64,000 nucleotides of DNA from positions 96,200 to 160,199 of the forward strand of contig NZ_JAMBON010000003.1 in assembly GCF_023715655.1 (NCBI RefSeq). The letters are read 5' to 3'. Position numbers and translations under genes: made by a program. Shown piece by piece: positions 1 through 10,006 of the stretch (the first letter of the stretch is position 1; each line of letters opens with the position of its first letter). This DNA is from Oceanobacillus luteolus. GTDB lineage: Bacteria > Bacillota > Bacilli > Bacillales > Amphibacillaceae. The notes below the pieces were generated by a model, which had not been told where the DNA came from, ran no database searches, and saw only the letters and a program-made list of their open reading frames with translations.

Positions 1-165
1 CCGTACGTAGGCGATGTATACCTCGATAAACGGAAAAACACGAGAGCAATGGTGATCGCTGTTTCGGAATCGGAAGTTATACTGGGTCACGGCGTCCATG
101 TCCATGTAGCAGAGTTGCTTAACGAAGATAGTTTTGAGTTGGTTTATCGATATAGCGGGGACTGA
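1..165 (+). CDS. C-terminal end of an unidentified protein (partial)
   Basis: An open frame enters from the left edge and stops with TGA at 163-165, giving the last 54 residues. The tail is rich in Val, Glu and His (a GHGVHVHVAEL stretch) and has no membrane segment. I do not recognise the family. A bidirectional terminator follows within 15 bases, which supports this being the true 3' end of a gene that lies mostly outside the window. Confidence 0.5.
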   Translation, partial: PYVGDVYLDKRKNTRAMVIAVSESEVILGHGVHVHVAELLNEDSFELVYRYSGD

Positions 166-175
166 GCTCCCGAAG

Positions 176-217
176 AAAAATAGCGTAACTCCTTTATGAA
201 GGTGTTACGCTATTTTT
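176..217. terminator. Bidirectional Rho-independent terminator
   Basis: A perfect 14-bp stem (176-189 with 204-217) has A-runs on the left arm and T-runs on the right. It can stop the rightward gene ending at 165 and the leftward ABC operon ending at 222. Confidence 0.85.
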
Positions 218-221
218 CTGT

Positions 222-1658
222 CTATAGCTCATGGAAATCAAGAATGCGATGGCAAACTTGGTTTAATAATTGTTTATCATGACTAATTGCCAGTAAACCA
301 ATGTTCCGCTGTTTAACAACTTTTAAGACAACACTCCAAATTTCCACTGTACTGATTGCATCGAGCATTGTAGTTATTTCATCAAGGATCAGAAACTTCG
401 TCTTCGGATGTAACGCACGGACAATCGAGAAACGTTGAAGCTCTCCTCCTGATAATTCGCTTGGCCAGCGGGACAACCATTCTTCCTGGATACCAAGCAT
501 ATGAATCACTTCACTATCCAACATACCACTTTCTTCAAGTACTTGTCCCATCGTCCATTTAGGGTTAATAAACTGCTCCGGATGTTGTCCGACAAGTTGA
601 ATTGGATTTCGTCCTTTTCTGTGTTCATGTCCATTAATTTTTACGGAACCACCATCTGCTTGTTGATGACCTGCAATAATTCGAGCAAGTGTTGTTTTAC
701 CTGCGCCGCTTTCTCCCATCAAACCTACAACCTCTCCTGGTAGGACATCGAAATTGATATCCTCGAGAATCTGTTTACCGTTAATCGAGTAGTTTAGATT
801 TCTAATCTGAAGGGATTTATCACCAGGAGATGGTGACGATTTTTTTTTATAATTGGACTTTAGGATTTGGTTGCGTGCATTCCACAATTCATTTGTATAG
901 CTTTCCTTTAAGTTTTCCCCATTACCATTAAAATGTCCTGCTTGGACGGTTTCAATGGTTTCTCCTTTATTCATAATGACAATCGTGTCCGCTATCTTCA
1001 ATGCGGTATCTATATCATGGGTGATGAACATGACCCCTTTTCCATCATCAGCAAGACTTCTAATAAAGCTCGTTACTTCCTGAAGTGATTGTGAGTCCAA
1101 TCCCGGCGTTGGTTCATCAGCAATAATTAATTCAGGATGACCGACAAGTGCGATTGCCGAAAGAACTTTTCTTGCCATCCCACCAGATAGTTGAAACGGA
1201 TAATAATTAGCTACATCTTCGTTTAAATTTACTTTCTGCAGAATATCTCGTTGTAGCGCTTTGCGGTGACCACTATGCTTCAGAGCTGTTTGTATTTGTT
1301 TTCCTACTTTCATGAGCGGATTGAGGGCGTTGACAGACTGAGGTATCAAAGATATCTCATTTCCTCTAAGTTTTTTCTGTCTATCTCTTGTTAAGGGTTT
1401 GCCTTGATAGTGCAATTTGCCTTCTGTGATTGCATTTTCGGGAAGGATCCCTAATATCGCATCTGCAAGCAAACTTTTTCCAGAGCCGCTTGCTCCGATA
1501 ACTGCCACGACTTCCCCTTTATTGATCGTCATATTCAATTTGCGAACAACCTGCATCCGCTGCTCACGTAATCCCTTTTTATACAAACGGAAAGTGAGTG
1601 CAAAATCCTCGACCTCCAACAGAGGAGTTTTTTCATTTTCTATATTTGTTAAAGCCAA
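222..1658 (-). CDS. Fused two-domain ATPase of a nickel/peptide-type ABC importer
   Basis: This cytoplasmic ATPase powers the importer encoded by the next three genes upstream. It carries two complete ABC domains in 478 residues. The first has Walker A GASGSGKS near residue 55 and signature LSGGMARK. The second has Walker A GESGAGKT near 315 and signature LSGGELQR. In the related Opp/Dpp/Nik/Cnt systems these are normally two proteins (D and F), so this is a D-F fusion. The start is a TTG behind AAAGGAG, seven bases after the permease gene. It is the last gene of the operon and ends at a terminator. The substrate (nickel, a metallophore or a peptide) cannot be fixed from sequence. Confidence 0.88.
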   Translation of the reverse strand: MALTNIENEKTPLLEVEDFALTFRLYKKGLREQRMQVVRKLNMTINKGEVVAVIGASGSGKSLLADAILGILPENAITEGKLHYQGKPLTRDRQKKLRGNEISLIPQSVNALNPLMKVGKQIQTALKHSGHRKALQRDILQKVNLNEDVANYYPFQLSGGMARKVLSAIALVGHPELIIADEPTPGLDSQSLQEVTSFIRSLADDGKGVMFITHDIDTALKIADTIVIMNKGETIETVQAGHFNGNGENLKESYTNELWNARNQILKSNYKKKSSPSPGDKSLQIRNLNYSINGKQILEDINFDVLPGEVVGLMGESGAGKTTLARIIAGHQQADGGSVKINGHEHRKGRNPIQLVGQHPEQFINPKWTMGQVLEESGMLDSEVIHMLGIQEEWLSRWPSELSGGELQRFSIVRALHPKTKFLILDEITTMLDAISTVEIWSVVLKVVKQRNIGLLAISHDKQLLNQVCHRILDFHEL

Positions 1659-1664
1659 TGATTT

Positions 1665-2498
1665 TTATACTCCTTTCTGTCCGTGAAACGGATCTACCCA
1701 TTTACGAATATGTTGTCCGAGCGTATCAAAGAGAAGAACCATCAGGAGTAATGACAATCCTGGGAAAACAGCGAGCCACCACTTTCCGGTAGATAAGTAA
1801 CGCATGGATTCAGATAAAATAATCCCGATAGAAGGCTGTTCAGCAGGTAATCCGAAACCTAAAAATGAAATGGCAGCTTCATGAAGAATCGCATGCGGAA
1901 ACAGCAAGAGAAACCCGATAAAAAGCTGTGGCAATAGATGGGGCAGTATATGTCTTCTTGCAATCCAGATAGGAGTCTTGCCTAATTGTTTGGATAAATG
2001 GACATAATGAGCTGTCTTAACCTGCAACATCTCAGCCCTTAGAATACGGGTCAAGCTCGGCCAATGTGTAAGGGCTAGCCCAATTACAACTCCCTTAAAT
2101 CCCCCGCCAATGGCAAATGAAATCAAGAGCAATAGGACGAGGTGGGGTACACTGAGAAATAGGTCGATAAGCCAGGTGACGATTCGATCAAGGGCGCGGT
2201 TCCATGATGCGATAAGTGTGAACGTTAGAGCAATCATTGCACTTGATGAAGCGGCAAGCAAGCCGACAAAGAAGCTAAGTGCCAGTCCTTTCAATGTCCG
2301 CGCAAGCATGTCCCTGCCAAGCCAATCTGTTCCGAATAAATGGTCGAGCGAAGGCTCTTGGTTCATTGCATCAGGATTAATTGCAAGTTTATCATCACCG
2401 ATGACTATTCCTGTAACAATCATTCCTAGAAGCAATAGTAAGGAAAAGATGATCATACCAAGGGTGCGCTGCCTTAAATTCCATGTGATGCGTCCCAT
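1665..2498 (-). CDS. ABC importer permease, DppC/NikC type
   Basis: This is one of the two membrane subunits of the importer. It has a hydrophobic N-terminal segment (about residues 12-34), an extracytoplasmic part containing the family motif FGTDWLGRDML, and about five further membrane segments. Its coupling-helix region near residues 160-185 matches the BPD_transp_1 family. At 277 residues it is normal for a C-type permease. Its ATG overlaps the stop of the B-type permease by one base (TAATG), a sign of translational coupling. Substrate choice lies mostly with the binding protein, so Nik-type and Dpp-type remain equally possible. Confidence 0.88.
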   Translation of the reverse strand: MGRITWNLRQRTLGMIIFSLLLLLGMIVTGIVIGDDKLAINPDAMNQEPSLDHLFGTDWLGRDMLARTLKGLALSFFVGLLAASSSAMIALTFTLIASWNRALDRIVTWLIDLFLSVPHLVLLLLISFAIGGGFKGVVIGLALTHWPSLTRILRAEMLQVKTAHYVHLSKQLGKTPIWIARRHILPHLLPQLFIGFLLLFPHAILHEAAISFLGFGLPAEQPSIGIILSESMRYLSTGKWWLAVFPGLSLLLMVLLFDTLGQHIRKWVDPFHGQKGV

Positions 2499-3490
2499 TA
2501 TAAATCACCTCTTCGCATTCGAGGATCGATCGCTTTATATAGGATGTCTGCAATTGAATTACCAATAAACACGAAAATGGTGCTGCATAAAGCAATTCCA
2601 AGCAGCAGAGGGACATCACCGCTTAGACCAGCTTGGACAACCGCTTGTCCAAGACCAGGGTAGGAGAATACTTGCTCCGCGAGAACCGCCCCTCCAAACA
2701 GTTCACCGAATGATGCAAAGTGGACGGATATAGCAGGGAGGGATATATTGCGCAACCCATGATTCCAGAGTAATGTAAAACCGAGTTCACCTTTTGCTTT
2801 GGCAAACCGGACATACTCACTATTCAATACTTCTATAAGCTTCTGTCTTGTATGTAGTGCAATATGAGGCACTCCGACAATGCTTAAAGTCAATACAGGT
2901 AGAATAAGATGTCTTATTCGCTCCAACAGGCTGACTTCATCCGCTAATATTCCAGCAGGTGTGCTGAGTCCGATTGGCAACCAGCCTAACCATACGGAAA
3001 ACAATATTAATAGCACTAACCCGAGCCAAAATGCAGGGGTAGATGCCAACGTGAAGCAGTAGCCTTTGATTATTTTATCGATCCAAGTTCCTTCTTTCAT
3101 TCCAGCAATGATACCTAGTAAAAAGCCAAAAAGACCTGAAAGTACCCAGGCTAAGCTCATTAATGCCAGCGAAGCGACAAAACGTTCAGCGATTATTGAG
3201 GATACAGGACTGCGATAAATCAATGATGTACCCATGTCCCCTTGTAAAAGATTCTTCCCCCAATGGAGGAATCGCTGCACAGGTGGTTCATGCAGACCCC
3301 AATATTCAGCGATGCTTTGCCGTTGCTCCGGACTGACTCTAGTCATATCTGCTCCAATATAACTTTGGATAGGGTCTACTGGCGAATTGCTGACGAGTAT
3401 AAATGATAAAATGCTCACAGCGAGGAGTAATACTGCTAGCTTAATTAACTTTCCAATTATATAACGTATTGCTTTTTTAAACCGCAACAT
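2498..3490 (-). CDS. ABC importer permease, DppB/NikB type
   Basis: Second membrane subunit of the importer, 330 residues, the usual length of DppB/NikB/OppB. It opens with a membrane segment around residues 12-32, then the family's external region (SPVDPIQSYIG), then five hydrophobic segments with the cytoplasmic coupling loop near YVRFAKAKGE. The ATG start follows GAAGGGGCG and lies 13 bases after the binding-protein gene. Membership in the nickel/peptide (PepT/NikB) group is clear from length and motif order. The exact substrate is inferred only from context. Confidence 0.88.
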   Translation of the reverse strand: MLRFKKAIRYIIGKLIKLAVLLLAVSILSFILVSNSPVDPIQSYIGADMTRVSPEQRQSIAEYWGLHEPPVQRFLHWGKNLLQGDMGTSLIYRSPVSSIIAERFVASLALMSLAWVLSGLFGFLLGIIAGMKEGTWIDKIIKGYCFTLASTPAFWLGLVLLILFSVWLGWLPIGLSTPAGILADEVSLLERIRHLILPVLTLSIVGVPHIALHTRQKLIEVLNSEYVRFAKAKGELGFTLLWNHGLRNISLPAISVHFASFGELFGGAVLAEQVFSYPGLGQAVVQAGLSGDVPLLLGIALCSTIFVFIGNSIADILYKAIDPRMRRGDL

Positions 3491-3502
3491 CGCCCCTTCT
3501 TT

Positions 3503-5110
3503 CTATTCTTGTTCTTTCCAACGCCATTCTTCGATAAAGTCTGTTATCGGCCAGCCATGTCCATGTGGTTGAACTTTTTGTTCACCAATATCAAGTCTTT
3601 CATTTACGAGATAATAGTGACTAAGATTGACAAGCCAAGCCCAAGGCGCATCACCGAGAGCCGAGAAACCTGTCTTCCCGTCCCATTGTGCTTTTTTCCA
3701 AAGTTCATAAACCTCTTCTTGGGAAGGGGAGTTCAGCGCTTGTTCCATATATTGATCCACTACAGAATTTCCATAATAATTGGCATTGTAGAAACCGATT
3801 CCTTTTGTATTACTGCTGTATAAGTTGTACATTTCTAATGGGGAATAACTACCCCAGCCCATCATAACAGGATTGGAATACATTAATCTAGCTAATTCAT
3901 TCCAGCTATGTCCTTCTGTTTGTATTGCAATACCAAGGGGCTCAATCATATCAGCGACTGCCATGGATAAAGATTGACGGACTTGGTCTCCAGCAGGGTA
4001 GAGTAGTTGAAATTCAGCTGTTATTCCATTTTTCTCCCGAATGCCGTTTTGATTGACTATCCATCCTGCTTCGTCGAGGATACGTTTTGCTTCTTCCACT
4101 CTTCCATCTTCAAATTTTGTTTCCTCATTCCACCAAGGTAGCTGATCGGCAACCGAATATGCAGGCGTGCCGAATCCTTGCAACACTCCATCTACTAAAG
4201 ACTGACGATTAACTGCAAGATTGATTGCTTGACGGATTGCGATATCCGCAGTTACATCATTACCAATAGGATAACCTTCTGCTGTCACATCTCCTTCTGG
4301 TACATAGGGGAACATAATTCCACGGTTGTCCACGCTTTCCAGTTCAAGAAGATTCATTCCTTCGACTTCTTCTTCAATCCATAAAGTTGTGACGGAAGCT
4401 ACATCAACTTCACCTGCTTTCGCGGCCGCAAAGGCAGTATCTTCATTTAAAAATAAGAATGTCAGCTTTTTAAAATATGGTTTCTTTCCATAATAATATG
4501 GATTCTCGGTAACGATAATTTGCTGTCCCTTGTCCCATTGCTCCAACTGATAAGGTCCAGAACCAATCGGATTTTCATTATACTGCTTGTCATAGGCATG
4601 TTCTGGAACAATTCCTGTTGTTACGAGCAAATCAATGAAAGCAGATTGTGGCTCTTTTAAGTTAAATTGAACTGTATATTCATCAGTTGCTTCAATACTT
4701 TCCAAATTACTAAGGTCGATGACTGAACCGCTCACTTTTGCTGTTTCAAAAGTGAAAACAACATCATCAGCAGTTAACGCTTCTCCATCTGAGAATTTGA
4801 CATCTTTCCGTATATCAACCGTCCACGTTAATCCATCATCACTGACATCATAGTTTTCTGCCAAGTCATAAGTTATGTTAAAGTCAGGATCGTGTTGTAA
4901 TAAGGTGCTTTGAAATAACGGTGAACCGTAGCGTCCCCAACCTGTCGTTGGATCAAACCCTTCTTCTGGTTCAGAACCTACTGCTAAAACTAATTCCTCT
5001 CTATCGGTGTTCTTTTGGTCTCTTTGTTTTGTTTCGCCCCCACCACATGCTGCAAGTAATAATAAAAATATTAATGAACAAATGATGGAAATATATAATT
5101 TAGATTTCAT
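3503..5110 (-). CDS. Solute-binding lipoprotein of the ABC importer (SBP_bac_5, NikA/CntA-like)
   Basis: An extracytoplasmic lipoprotein of 535 residues. The N-terminal signal ends in a lipobox LAAC with the lipidated Cys near residue 22, followed by GGG and a charged linker. The mature part has family-5 binding-protein hallmarks: FDPTTGWGRYGSPLF near the start, DLAENYDVSDDGLTWT, and KFSDGEALTADDVVFT. The closest type I recall is the nickel or nickel-metallophore binding protein (NikA/CntA-like) rather than OppA, but peptide binding is not excluded. It is the first gene of a four-gene leftward operon. The ATG follows a GGAAGGAACGG stretch. A TATAAT-like box lies about 105 bases upstream on the minus strand. 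Confidence 0.85.
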   Translation of the reverse strand: MKSKLYISIICSLIFLLLLAACGGGETKQRDQKNTDREELVLAVGSEPEEGFDPTTGWGRYGSPLFQSTLLQHDPDFNITYDLAENYDVSDDGLTWTVDIRKDVKFSDGEALTADDVVFTFETAKVSGSVIDLSNLESIEATDEYTVQFNLKEPQSAFIDLLVTTGIVPEHAYDKQYNENPIGSGPYQLEQWDKGQQIIVTENPYYYGKKPYFKKLTFLFLNEDTAFAAAKAGEVDVASVTTLWIEEEVEGMNLLELESVDNRGIMFPYVPEGDVTAEGYPIGNDVTADIAIRQAINLAVNRQSLVDGVLQGFGTPAYSVADQLPWWNEETKFEDGRVEEAKRILDEAGWIVNQNGIREKNGITAEFQLLYPAGDQVRQSLSMAVADMIEPLGIAIQTEGHSWNELARLMYSNPVMMGWGSYSPLEMYNLYSSNTKGIGFYNANYYGNSVVDQYMEQALNSPSQEEVYELWKKAQWDGKTGFSALGDAPWAWLVNLSHYYLVNERLDIGEQKVQPHGHGWPITDFIEEWRWKEQE

Positions 5111-5240
5111 CGGTTATATTCCGTTCCTTCCATATACAATATCTTCGACGTTCGTACTGTCCTTGTGCTATACAAACAATTGAGAAATAACACTCATCAA
5201 TTTTTCCGTCCAGCTACTATTATAACAGGTGAATCAATAA

Positions 5241-5274
5241 AAATAGAGTTCCATTCAAAGTTGGAACTCTATTT
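5241..5274 (-). terminator. Terminator downstream of the HAD hydrolase gene
   Basis: A 13-bp perfect inverted repeat (5241-5253 with 5262-5274) with A/T-rich flanks lies just beyond the stop of the leftward HAD gene at 5313. Confidence 0.75.
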
Positions 5275-5312
5275 CTATATAGTATATTCGTCATTTAATT
5301 GTATGAAAAGAT

Positions 5313-5981
5313 TCAACTCTCACCAAAAATGGGCCAGTGATTTACTTCCGCAACTTCCCTCATTTTGTTTTTCGGATTAACAATGATTGGCTTGTCGACG
5401 AAATAGAGCAGGGGAATATCACTTTCACTATCGGCGTATGCCCAGATTTCCAACTGTTCGGGATCTAACTCTCTTACTTTTAGCCAGTTGGTTATTGCTT
5501 GTACTTTTCCTTCGCCGTTTACGACGGGTCCTGTAGCTCCTGTACATTTTCCTTTTTCATCATAAAGCAATTCGGTTCCGATGGTTGTAACTGTAAGACC
5601 CAGCTCTTCAATCAATGCATCCAAAAATGGTTTCAAGGCGCCTGAAAGGATAATGACTTCGTCGCCATTTTTCTGGTGTTCTTTAATTTTATTGACAAGA
5701 GATTGGTTGATTTGACCTTTTCCACCCTGAATTAAATGATCAAAAAATGAGGCGAGTTCGTCCTCGGATTTGCCTTTAAATGTCTTCGCGAAGGCTTTGA
5801 AAAAATGAATGCGGAGAGCATGCTTCCCTTTGGTCACTCCTAAAAACAGGGCCTGTAACGTACCAAGAAAAATGGTTGTCCAACTTTGGAGGCCAAATTC
5901 CTTCTTACCCGCCTGAAACATCAGCTTAAATGAATCTCCTTCAAACAATGTGCCATCAAAATCAACTGTAATGAGCCGCAA
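5313..5981 (-). CDS. HAD-superfamily (SerB-like, subclass IB) phosphatase
   Basis: A cytoplasmic hydrolase of 222 residues. Motif I is DFDGTLFEGD, with nucleophile and acid Asp at residues 7 and 9. Motif II is the Ser of IILSGA. The acidic motif DSESDIPLL comes late. A helical cap lies between motifs I and II, as in phosphoserine-phosphatase-like HAD-IB enzymes. The substrate is unknown. The start is TTG, chosen because AAGGAGGA sits about six bases upstream and no ATG is nearby. The gene stands alone between its own terminator and the divergent lysine-catabolism operon. Confidence 0.8.
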   Translation of the reverse strand: MRLITVDFDGTLFEGDSFKLMFQAGKKEFGLQSWTTIFLGTLQALFLGVTKGKHALRIHFFKAFAKTFKGKSEDELASFFDHLIQGGKGQINQSLVNKIKEHQKNGDEVIILSGALKPFLDALIEELGLTVTTIGTELLYDEKGKCTGATGPVVNGEGKVQAITNWLKVRELDPEQLEIWAYADSESDIPLLYFVDKPIIVNPKNKMREVAEVNHWPIFGES

Positions 5982-6106
5982 ACTGTTTCCTCCTTTACTT
6001 CCTTCAATGCCGAATCTATAAAATGGAAAAAAATGATGATATTTGAATTATCTTAATTTTACACGTTAAAAAGGAAATTGCAAAGAAATATAGAATAGTG
6101 TATATA

Positions 6107-6182
6107 TGCATCTTTGTAATCGCTTACATAAATGAGGGAGTGAAATTTTGCTGATCCCTATATGCATGCTTTTAAAGATGCA
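6107..6182. promoter_or_regulatory. Widely spaced inverted repeat flanking the cre site
   Basis: TGCATCTTT at 6107-6115 and AAAGATGCA at 6174-6182 are exact inverted copies about 58 bases apart, upstream of the aldehyde dehydrogenase gene. They could be operator half-sites for a local regulator or the foot of a leader hairpin. This is inference from symmetry only. Confidence 0.35.
6115..6128 (+). promoter_or_regulatory. Catabolite-responsive element (CcpA box)
   Basis: TGTAATCGCTTACA fits the Bacillus cre consensus TGWNANCGNTNWCA at every fixed position. It lies 84 bases before the start of the lysine-catabolism operon, consistent with glucose repression of that operon. Confidence 0.7.
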
Positions 6183-6211
6183 AAAGTAGAATAGATTAGG
6201 AGGTTATGTTC

Positions 6212-7696
6212 ATGGAAGAGAAAGTTCTAAAGAATTTTATCAATGGGGAATGGATTGAAGTCAATGAACAAACAGCTGTCTATAATCCTGCGACTGGAGA
6301 AGAAATTGTGCATGTGCCTTTGTCTGGAAAAGAAGAGGTAGATCGAGCTGTAGAAGCCGCAAAGCTTGCTCAAAAAGAGTGGGCGCTCGTGCCAGCTCCT
6401 CAGCGGGCCGAAGTGTTATATCGAGTAGGAACTTTGATGAAGGAAAAGAAAGAATACTTATCTAAATTGCTGACGATGGAAAATGGCAAGGTGCTGGAAG
6501 AGGCAAGAGGAGAAGTTCAAGAAGGAATTGATATGGCCTATTATATGGCTGGCGAGGGCAGACGATTATTTGGCCAGACGACACCAGCCGAATTACGGGA
6601 TAAATTTGCTATGAGCCAACGTGCACCAATTGGTGTAGTGGGCATTATAACACCTTGGAACTTTCCAATCGCGATTGCAACGTGGAAGTCATTTCCAGCG
6701 ATTGTAGCGGGTAATGCGGTCATATGGAAGCCGGCTACGGAAACTCCAATAATGGCGTACGAGCTTGCGAAAATCTTTGAAGAAGCCGGCTTGCCGAAGG
6801 GAGTCATCAATGTCGTCTTTGGTTCGGGAAATACAGTTGGTGATGCGATGGTCTATCATGACGATATTCGCGTGATATCCTTCACTGGATCGAACGATGT
6901 TGGAAGAGAAATAGCAGCAGCTTGTGGGAAACAGTTGAAAAAAGTCTCCTTGGAGATGGGTGGAAAGAATGCCGTCATCGTAATGGATGATGCAGATCTG
7001 GATTTAGCTGTTGAAGGGATTATTTGGAGTGCCTTTGGTACGAGCGGGCAGCGTTGTACAGCTTGCAGCCGGGTCATTGTCCATGAATCCGTAAAAGAAG
7101 AGCTGGAAGGACGCTTGCTTGAAGCGATGCAGGACCTGAAAATCGGGGATGGACTGAAGGATGGAATTCGGGTTGGACCTATTATTAATCAAGCGGGTCT
7201 GGAAAAGATTGAACGCTATATTGAAATCGGAAAAGAGGAAGGTGCGAAATTACTGGCTGGTGGAAATGTGCTTGCTGGCGGAGATTTTGATAAAGGGTAC
7301 TATTTTGCACCGACACTGTTTACCGATGCAACAAGTACGATGCGGATTGCTCAAGAGGAGATATTTGGTCCTGTCGTGTCCTTGATTCCAGTAAAAACAT
7401 TCGAGGAAGCGATTGAAGTGAATAACAGTGTTACTTACGGTTTATCGAGCTCGATATTCACACGAGATGTGAATCGTGTCTTTAAAGCACAGCGAGATTT
7501 GGACACTGGAATCGTTTATGTGAATGCCGGTACTACCGGAGCGGAAATCCATTTGCCGTTTGGAGGAACGAAAGGTACCGGAAATGGCCACAGAGATTCT
7601 GGGGTGCAGGCTTTGGACGTGTTCACGGAATGGAAAGCGGTGTACGTGGATTTCAGTGGGAAATTACAGCGTGCCCAAATTGATGTGGAAGAATGA
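6212..7696 (+). CDS. NAD(P)-dependent aldehyde dehydrogenase, probably for allysine
   Basis: An ALDH-superfamily enzyme of 494 residues that oxidises an aldehyde to the acid. Visible motifs are TPWNFP (cofactor region), FTGS, the general-base Glu of LEMGG at residue 248, and the nucleophile Cys of GQRCTAC at 282. ATG 6212 is preferred over 6206 because AGGAGG ends at 6203, leaving eight bases. The next gene, 34 bases downstream, encodes a lysine 6-dehydrogenase that produces 2-aminoadipate semialdehyde (allysine). By pathway logic this enzyme would convert it to 2-aminoadipate. Family alone would also allow other semialdehydes. A cre site lies upstream. Confidence 0.85.
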   Translation: MEEKVLKNFINGEWIEVNEQTAVYNPATGEEIVHVPLSGKEEVDRAVEAAKLAQKEWALVPAPQRAEVLYRVGTLMKEKKEYLSKLLTMENGKVLEEARGEVQEGIDMAYYMAGEGRRLFGQTTPAELRDKFAMSQRAPIGVVGIITPWNFPIAIATWKSFPAIVAGNAVIWKPATETPIMAYELAKIFEEAGLPKGVINVVFGSGNTVGDAMVYHDDIRVISFTGSNDVGREIAAACGKQLKKVSLEMGGKNAVIVMDDADLDLAVEGIIWSAFGTSGQRCTACSRVIVHESVKEELEGRLLEAMQDLKIGDGLKDGIRVGPIINQAGLEKIERYIEIGKEEGAKLLAGGNVLAGGDFDKGYYFAPTLFTDATSTMRIAQEEIFGPVVSLIPVKTFEEAIEVNNSVTYGLSSSIFTRDVNRVFKAQRDLDTGIVYVNAGTTGAEIHLPFGGTKGTGNGHRDSGVQALDVFTEWKAVYVDFSGKLQRAQIDVEE

Positions 7697-7730
7697 TTTA
7701 ACCAACACTACTGATGCAGGGGGAATGCAT

Positions 7731-8879
7731 ATGAAAATAGGAGTATTAGGCGCAGGATTAATGGGTAAGGAAGCGGCAAGGGATTTAGCGCAGCAAGAAC
7801 AAGTTTTGCAGGTAGGCATTGCGGATGTGGATCGCAAAAAGCTGGAAGCGGCAGAAGAGGCAATCGACTCGGAGAAACTCACTGCCTATATAGTGGACGC
7901 AAGTAATCAAGAGGAACTTGAGGAATATATCGGGAAATTTGATGTAGTCATTAATGCGCTATTTTATACATTTAATGAAATCGTGGCAAGAACCGGGATT
8001 CAAGTAGGAACACATGTCGTAGATTTAGGTGGACATATCGGGGGGATGACAGACCGAGTGTTAACTTTACATGATGAAGCCAAAGAAAAAGGGGTAACCA
8101 TTATCCCAGACTTGGGTGTGGCGCCAGGTATGATTAATATCTTATCAGGGTATGGCGCAAGCAAATTGGATGAGGTGGAAGAGATTCGTTTGTATGTTGG
8201 CGGTATCCCAGTTCGACCGGAACCACCTCTTGGCTATAATCATGTGTTTTCAATGGAAGGTGTCTTTGATCACTACACGGATCCTTCCGTTGTTATCCGA
8301 AATGGGAAAAAAACAACGGTCCCATCTCTATCCGAAGTTGAGGAAATTTATTTTGATAAATTCGCACCGCTGGAGGCCTTCCATACATCTGGAGGCACAT
8401 CCACGTTGACGAAATCCTTCCCAAATGTGCAAACACTAGAATATAAGACAATTCGTTACCCGGGACATGCTGAAAAGTTTAAATTGCTGGTTGATCTAAA
8501 TCTCACTAAACTAGATTATGAAGTCGAGGTGGGAGGAACAAAGGTCAGCCCACGCCAAGTATTGTTGAAAACCCTTGACCCAATTGTAGAATTAGGAGAT
8601 AAAGATGATGCCGTGTTACTCCGGGTAATCGTTTCTGGAGATAAGGCGGGCCAAGCGAAGACGTATGAATATGAAATGCAGACATTCAAAGATAGAGAGA
8701 AAAATATAACTGCCATGGCAAGAGTGACTGCCAGTACAATATCAATCGTTGCTCAGTTGATCGGTAAAGGTTTAATAAAGGATAAAGGGGTCTATCCACC
8801 TGAGTTCGGAGTACCAGGTGAAATATATATTGAGGAATTGGCAAAGAGGGGAATTGAGATCAAGGAAACTGTATTATAA
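7731..8879 (+). CDS. lysDH: L-lysine 6-dehydrogenase (saccharopine-dehydrogenase fold)
   Basis: A 382-residue NAD-dependent enzyme that deaminates the epsilon-amino group of lysine to give allysine, which cyclises to piperideine-6-carboxylate. It opens with a Rossmann motif, GVLGAGLMG. The central stretch ([36 protein letters not shown]) matches what I remember of the Geobacillus stearothermophilus lysine dehydrogenase almost throughout. Length also agrees. ATG 7731 is chosen because CAGGGGGA sits seven bases upstream; an in-frame ATG at 7725 is the alternative. It is the second gene of the operon with the aldehyde dehydrogenase and is followed by a strong terminator. Confidence 0.85.
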   Translation: MKIGVLGAGLMGKEAARDLAQQEQVLQVGIADVDRKKLEAAEEAIDSEKLTAYIVDASNQEELEEYIGKFDVVINALFYTFNEIVARTGIQVGTHVVDLGGHIGGMTDRVLTLHDEAKEKGVTIIPDLGVAPGMINILSGYGASKLDEVEEIRLYVGGIPVRPEPPLGYNHVFSMEGVFDHYTDPSVVIRNGKKTTVPSLSEVEEIYFDKFAPLEAFHTSGGTSTLTKSFPNVQTLEYKTIRYPGHAEKFKLLVDLNLTKLDYEVEVGGTKVSPRQVLLKTLDPIVELGDKDDAVLLRVIVSGDKAGQAKTYEYEMQTFKDREKNITAMARVTASTISIVAQLIGKGLIKDKGVYPPEFGVPGEIYIEELAKRGIEIKETVL

Positions 8880-8886
8880 ACATTAA

Positions 8887-8928
8887 AAGAACTACCCGAG
8901 AGAAAAAATCCACTCGGGTAGTTTTTAT
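8887..8928 (+). terminator. Terminator of the lysine-catabolism operon
   Basis: An 11-bp stem (8890-8900 with 8913-8923) is followed by a T-run, immediately after the lysine dehydrogenase stop. Confidence 0.85.
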
Positions 8929-8998
8929 TGAGGTTTATTAAAGGAAGGCCGATTAGTGGCAATGCCTTGTCACTGAACGTATGCTTCCGTTAGAGTCT

Positions 8999-10006
8999 TT
9001 ATTTGGCTGCTTTTTGCAGTTTGTTGATCATTTTGAGTGATTTTCCAGTTCCAATGGCGACAGCTTCCTGTGGGTTAGGTGCCATATGGACTGGTACACT
9101 TAATTCGTTGGATAGCCATTCCTTCATCCCTTGAAGTAATGAACCCCCACCTGTCAAAACAACCCCATGGTCTACAATATCTCCACTAAGCTCAGGCGGA
9201 CAGTTTTCAAGTGTTGCTTTTACAGCATCAAGGATTTTTACTAGTGGTTCTTTAATTGCTTCATAGATTTCTTTTGATGAGATTTCAATGGTATCCGGTA
9301 AGCCTGTAACCATGTCACGTCCTCGCACACTCATTGTTACTTCATCGTGATTTGGATGGGCAAAGCCAATTTCCATTTTGATGTTTTCCGCTGTACGTTC
9401 TCCGATTAATACATTATATGTTTTACGGATGTAGCTGATAATTTCTTCATCTAAGCTGTCTCCACCAACACGTATGGAGTTAGAGGATACGACCCCGCCA
9501 AAGGAAATGATCCCAACTTCTGATGTTCCTCCACCAATATCTACAACAACACTTGCGAGTGGTTCATCAACTGGCAGATCTGCTCCGATTGCAGCTGCGA
9601 CAGGTTCTTCAATTAAATGAACAGTTTTGGCGCCAAAACTTGCAACTGCATTGTGAATGGCACGTCTTTCCACTTCGGTACTTCCAGCAGGTGTACAAAC
9701 GACAACAGTAGGCTTACGCATGGAAACGCCAATTTTTTTACTTACTTTCTTCAATAATACTTTCAGCATTTGTGCAGTCACATCATAGTCTGCGATTACC
9801 CCATCCTTGAGCGGTCGGATCGGTATAATATTTTTCGGTGTTTTACCAATCATTTCTTTAGCTTCCGTGCCGACTGCAACGACATCTTTTGTGTTTACGT
9901 CGATCGCCACAACAGATGGTTCATTCAATACAATTCCTTTTGACTTTGAATAAATGAGAATATTAGCTGTTCCTAAGTCTATTCCAATCTCTGCATTTGA
10001 AAACAT
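8999..10006 (-). CDS. mreBH: MreBH, actin-like cell-shape protein
   Basis: A cytoskeletal ATPase of 335 residues that guides cell-wall enzymes in rod-shaped cells. Actin-fold motifs are present: the phosphate-1 loop [13 protein letters not shown], phosphate-2 region [13 protein letters not shown] and the adenosine motif [10 protein letters not shown]. The N-terminus [17 protein letters not shown] and the C-terminus resemble B. subtilis MreBH more than MreB or Mbl, and it is not in an mreCD cluster. In B. subtilis MreBH directs the hydrolase LytE and is controlled by SigI. The divergent neighbour here is also a wall-related secreted protein. The ATG follows TTGGAGG. Paralogue choice is the only uncertainty. 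Confidence 0.9.
   Translation of the reverse strand: MFSNAEIGIDLGTANILIYSKSKGIVLNEPSVVAIDVNTKDVVAVGTEAKEMIGKTPKNIIPIRPLKDGVIADYDVTAQMLKVLLKKVSKKIGVSMRKPTVVVCTPAGSTEVERRAIHNAVASFGAKTVHLIEEPVAAAIGADLPVDEPLASVVVDIGGGTSEVGIISFGGVVSSNSIRVGGDSLDEEIISYIRKTYNVLIGERTAENIKMEIGFAHPNHDEVTMSVRGRDMVTGLPDTIEISSKEIYEAIKEPLVKILDAVKATLENCPPELSGDIVDHGVVLTGGGSLLQGMKEWLSNELSVPVHMAPNPQEAVAIGTGKSLKMINKLQKAAK

Noticed and set aside
6134..6152. SigL (sigma-54) promoter before the aldehyde dehydrogenase
   Set aside because: A GG and a GC are present but with 11-12 rather than 10 bases between them, and TGGCAC is lacking.
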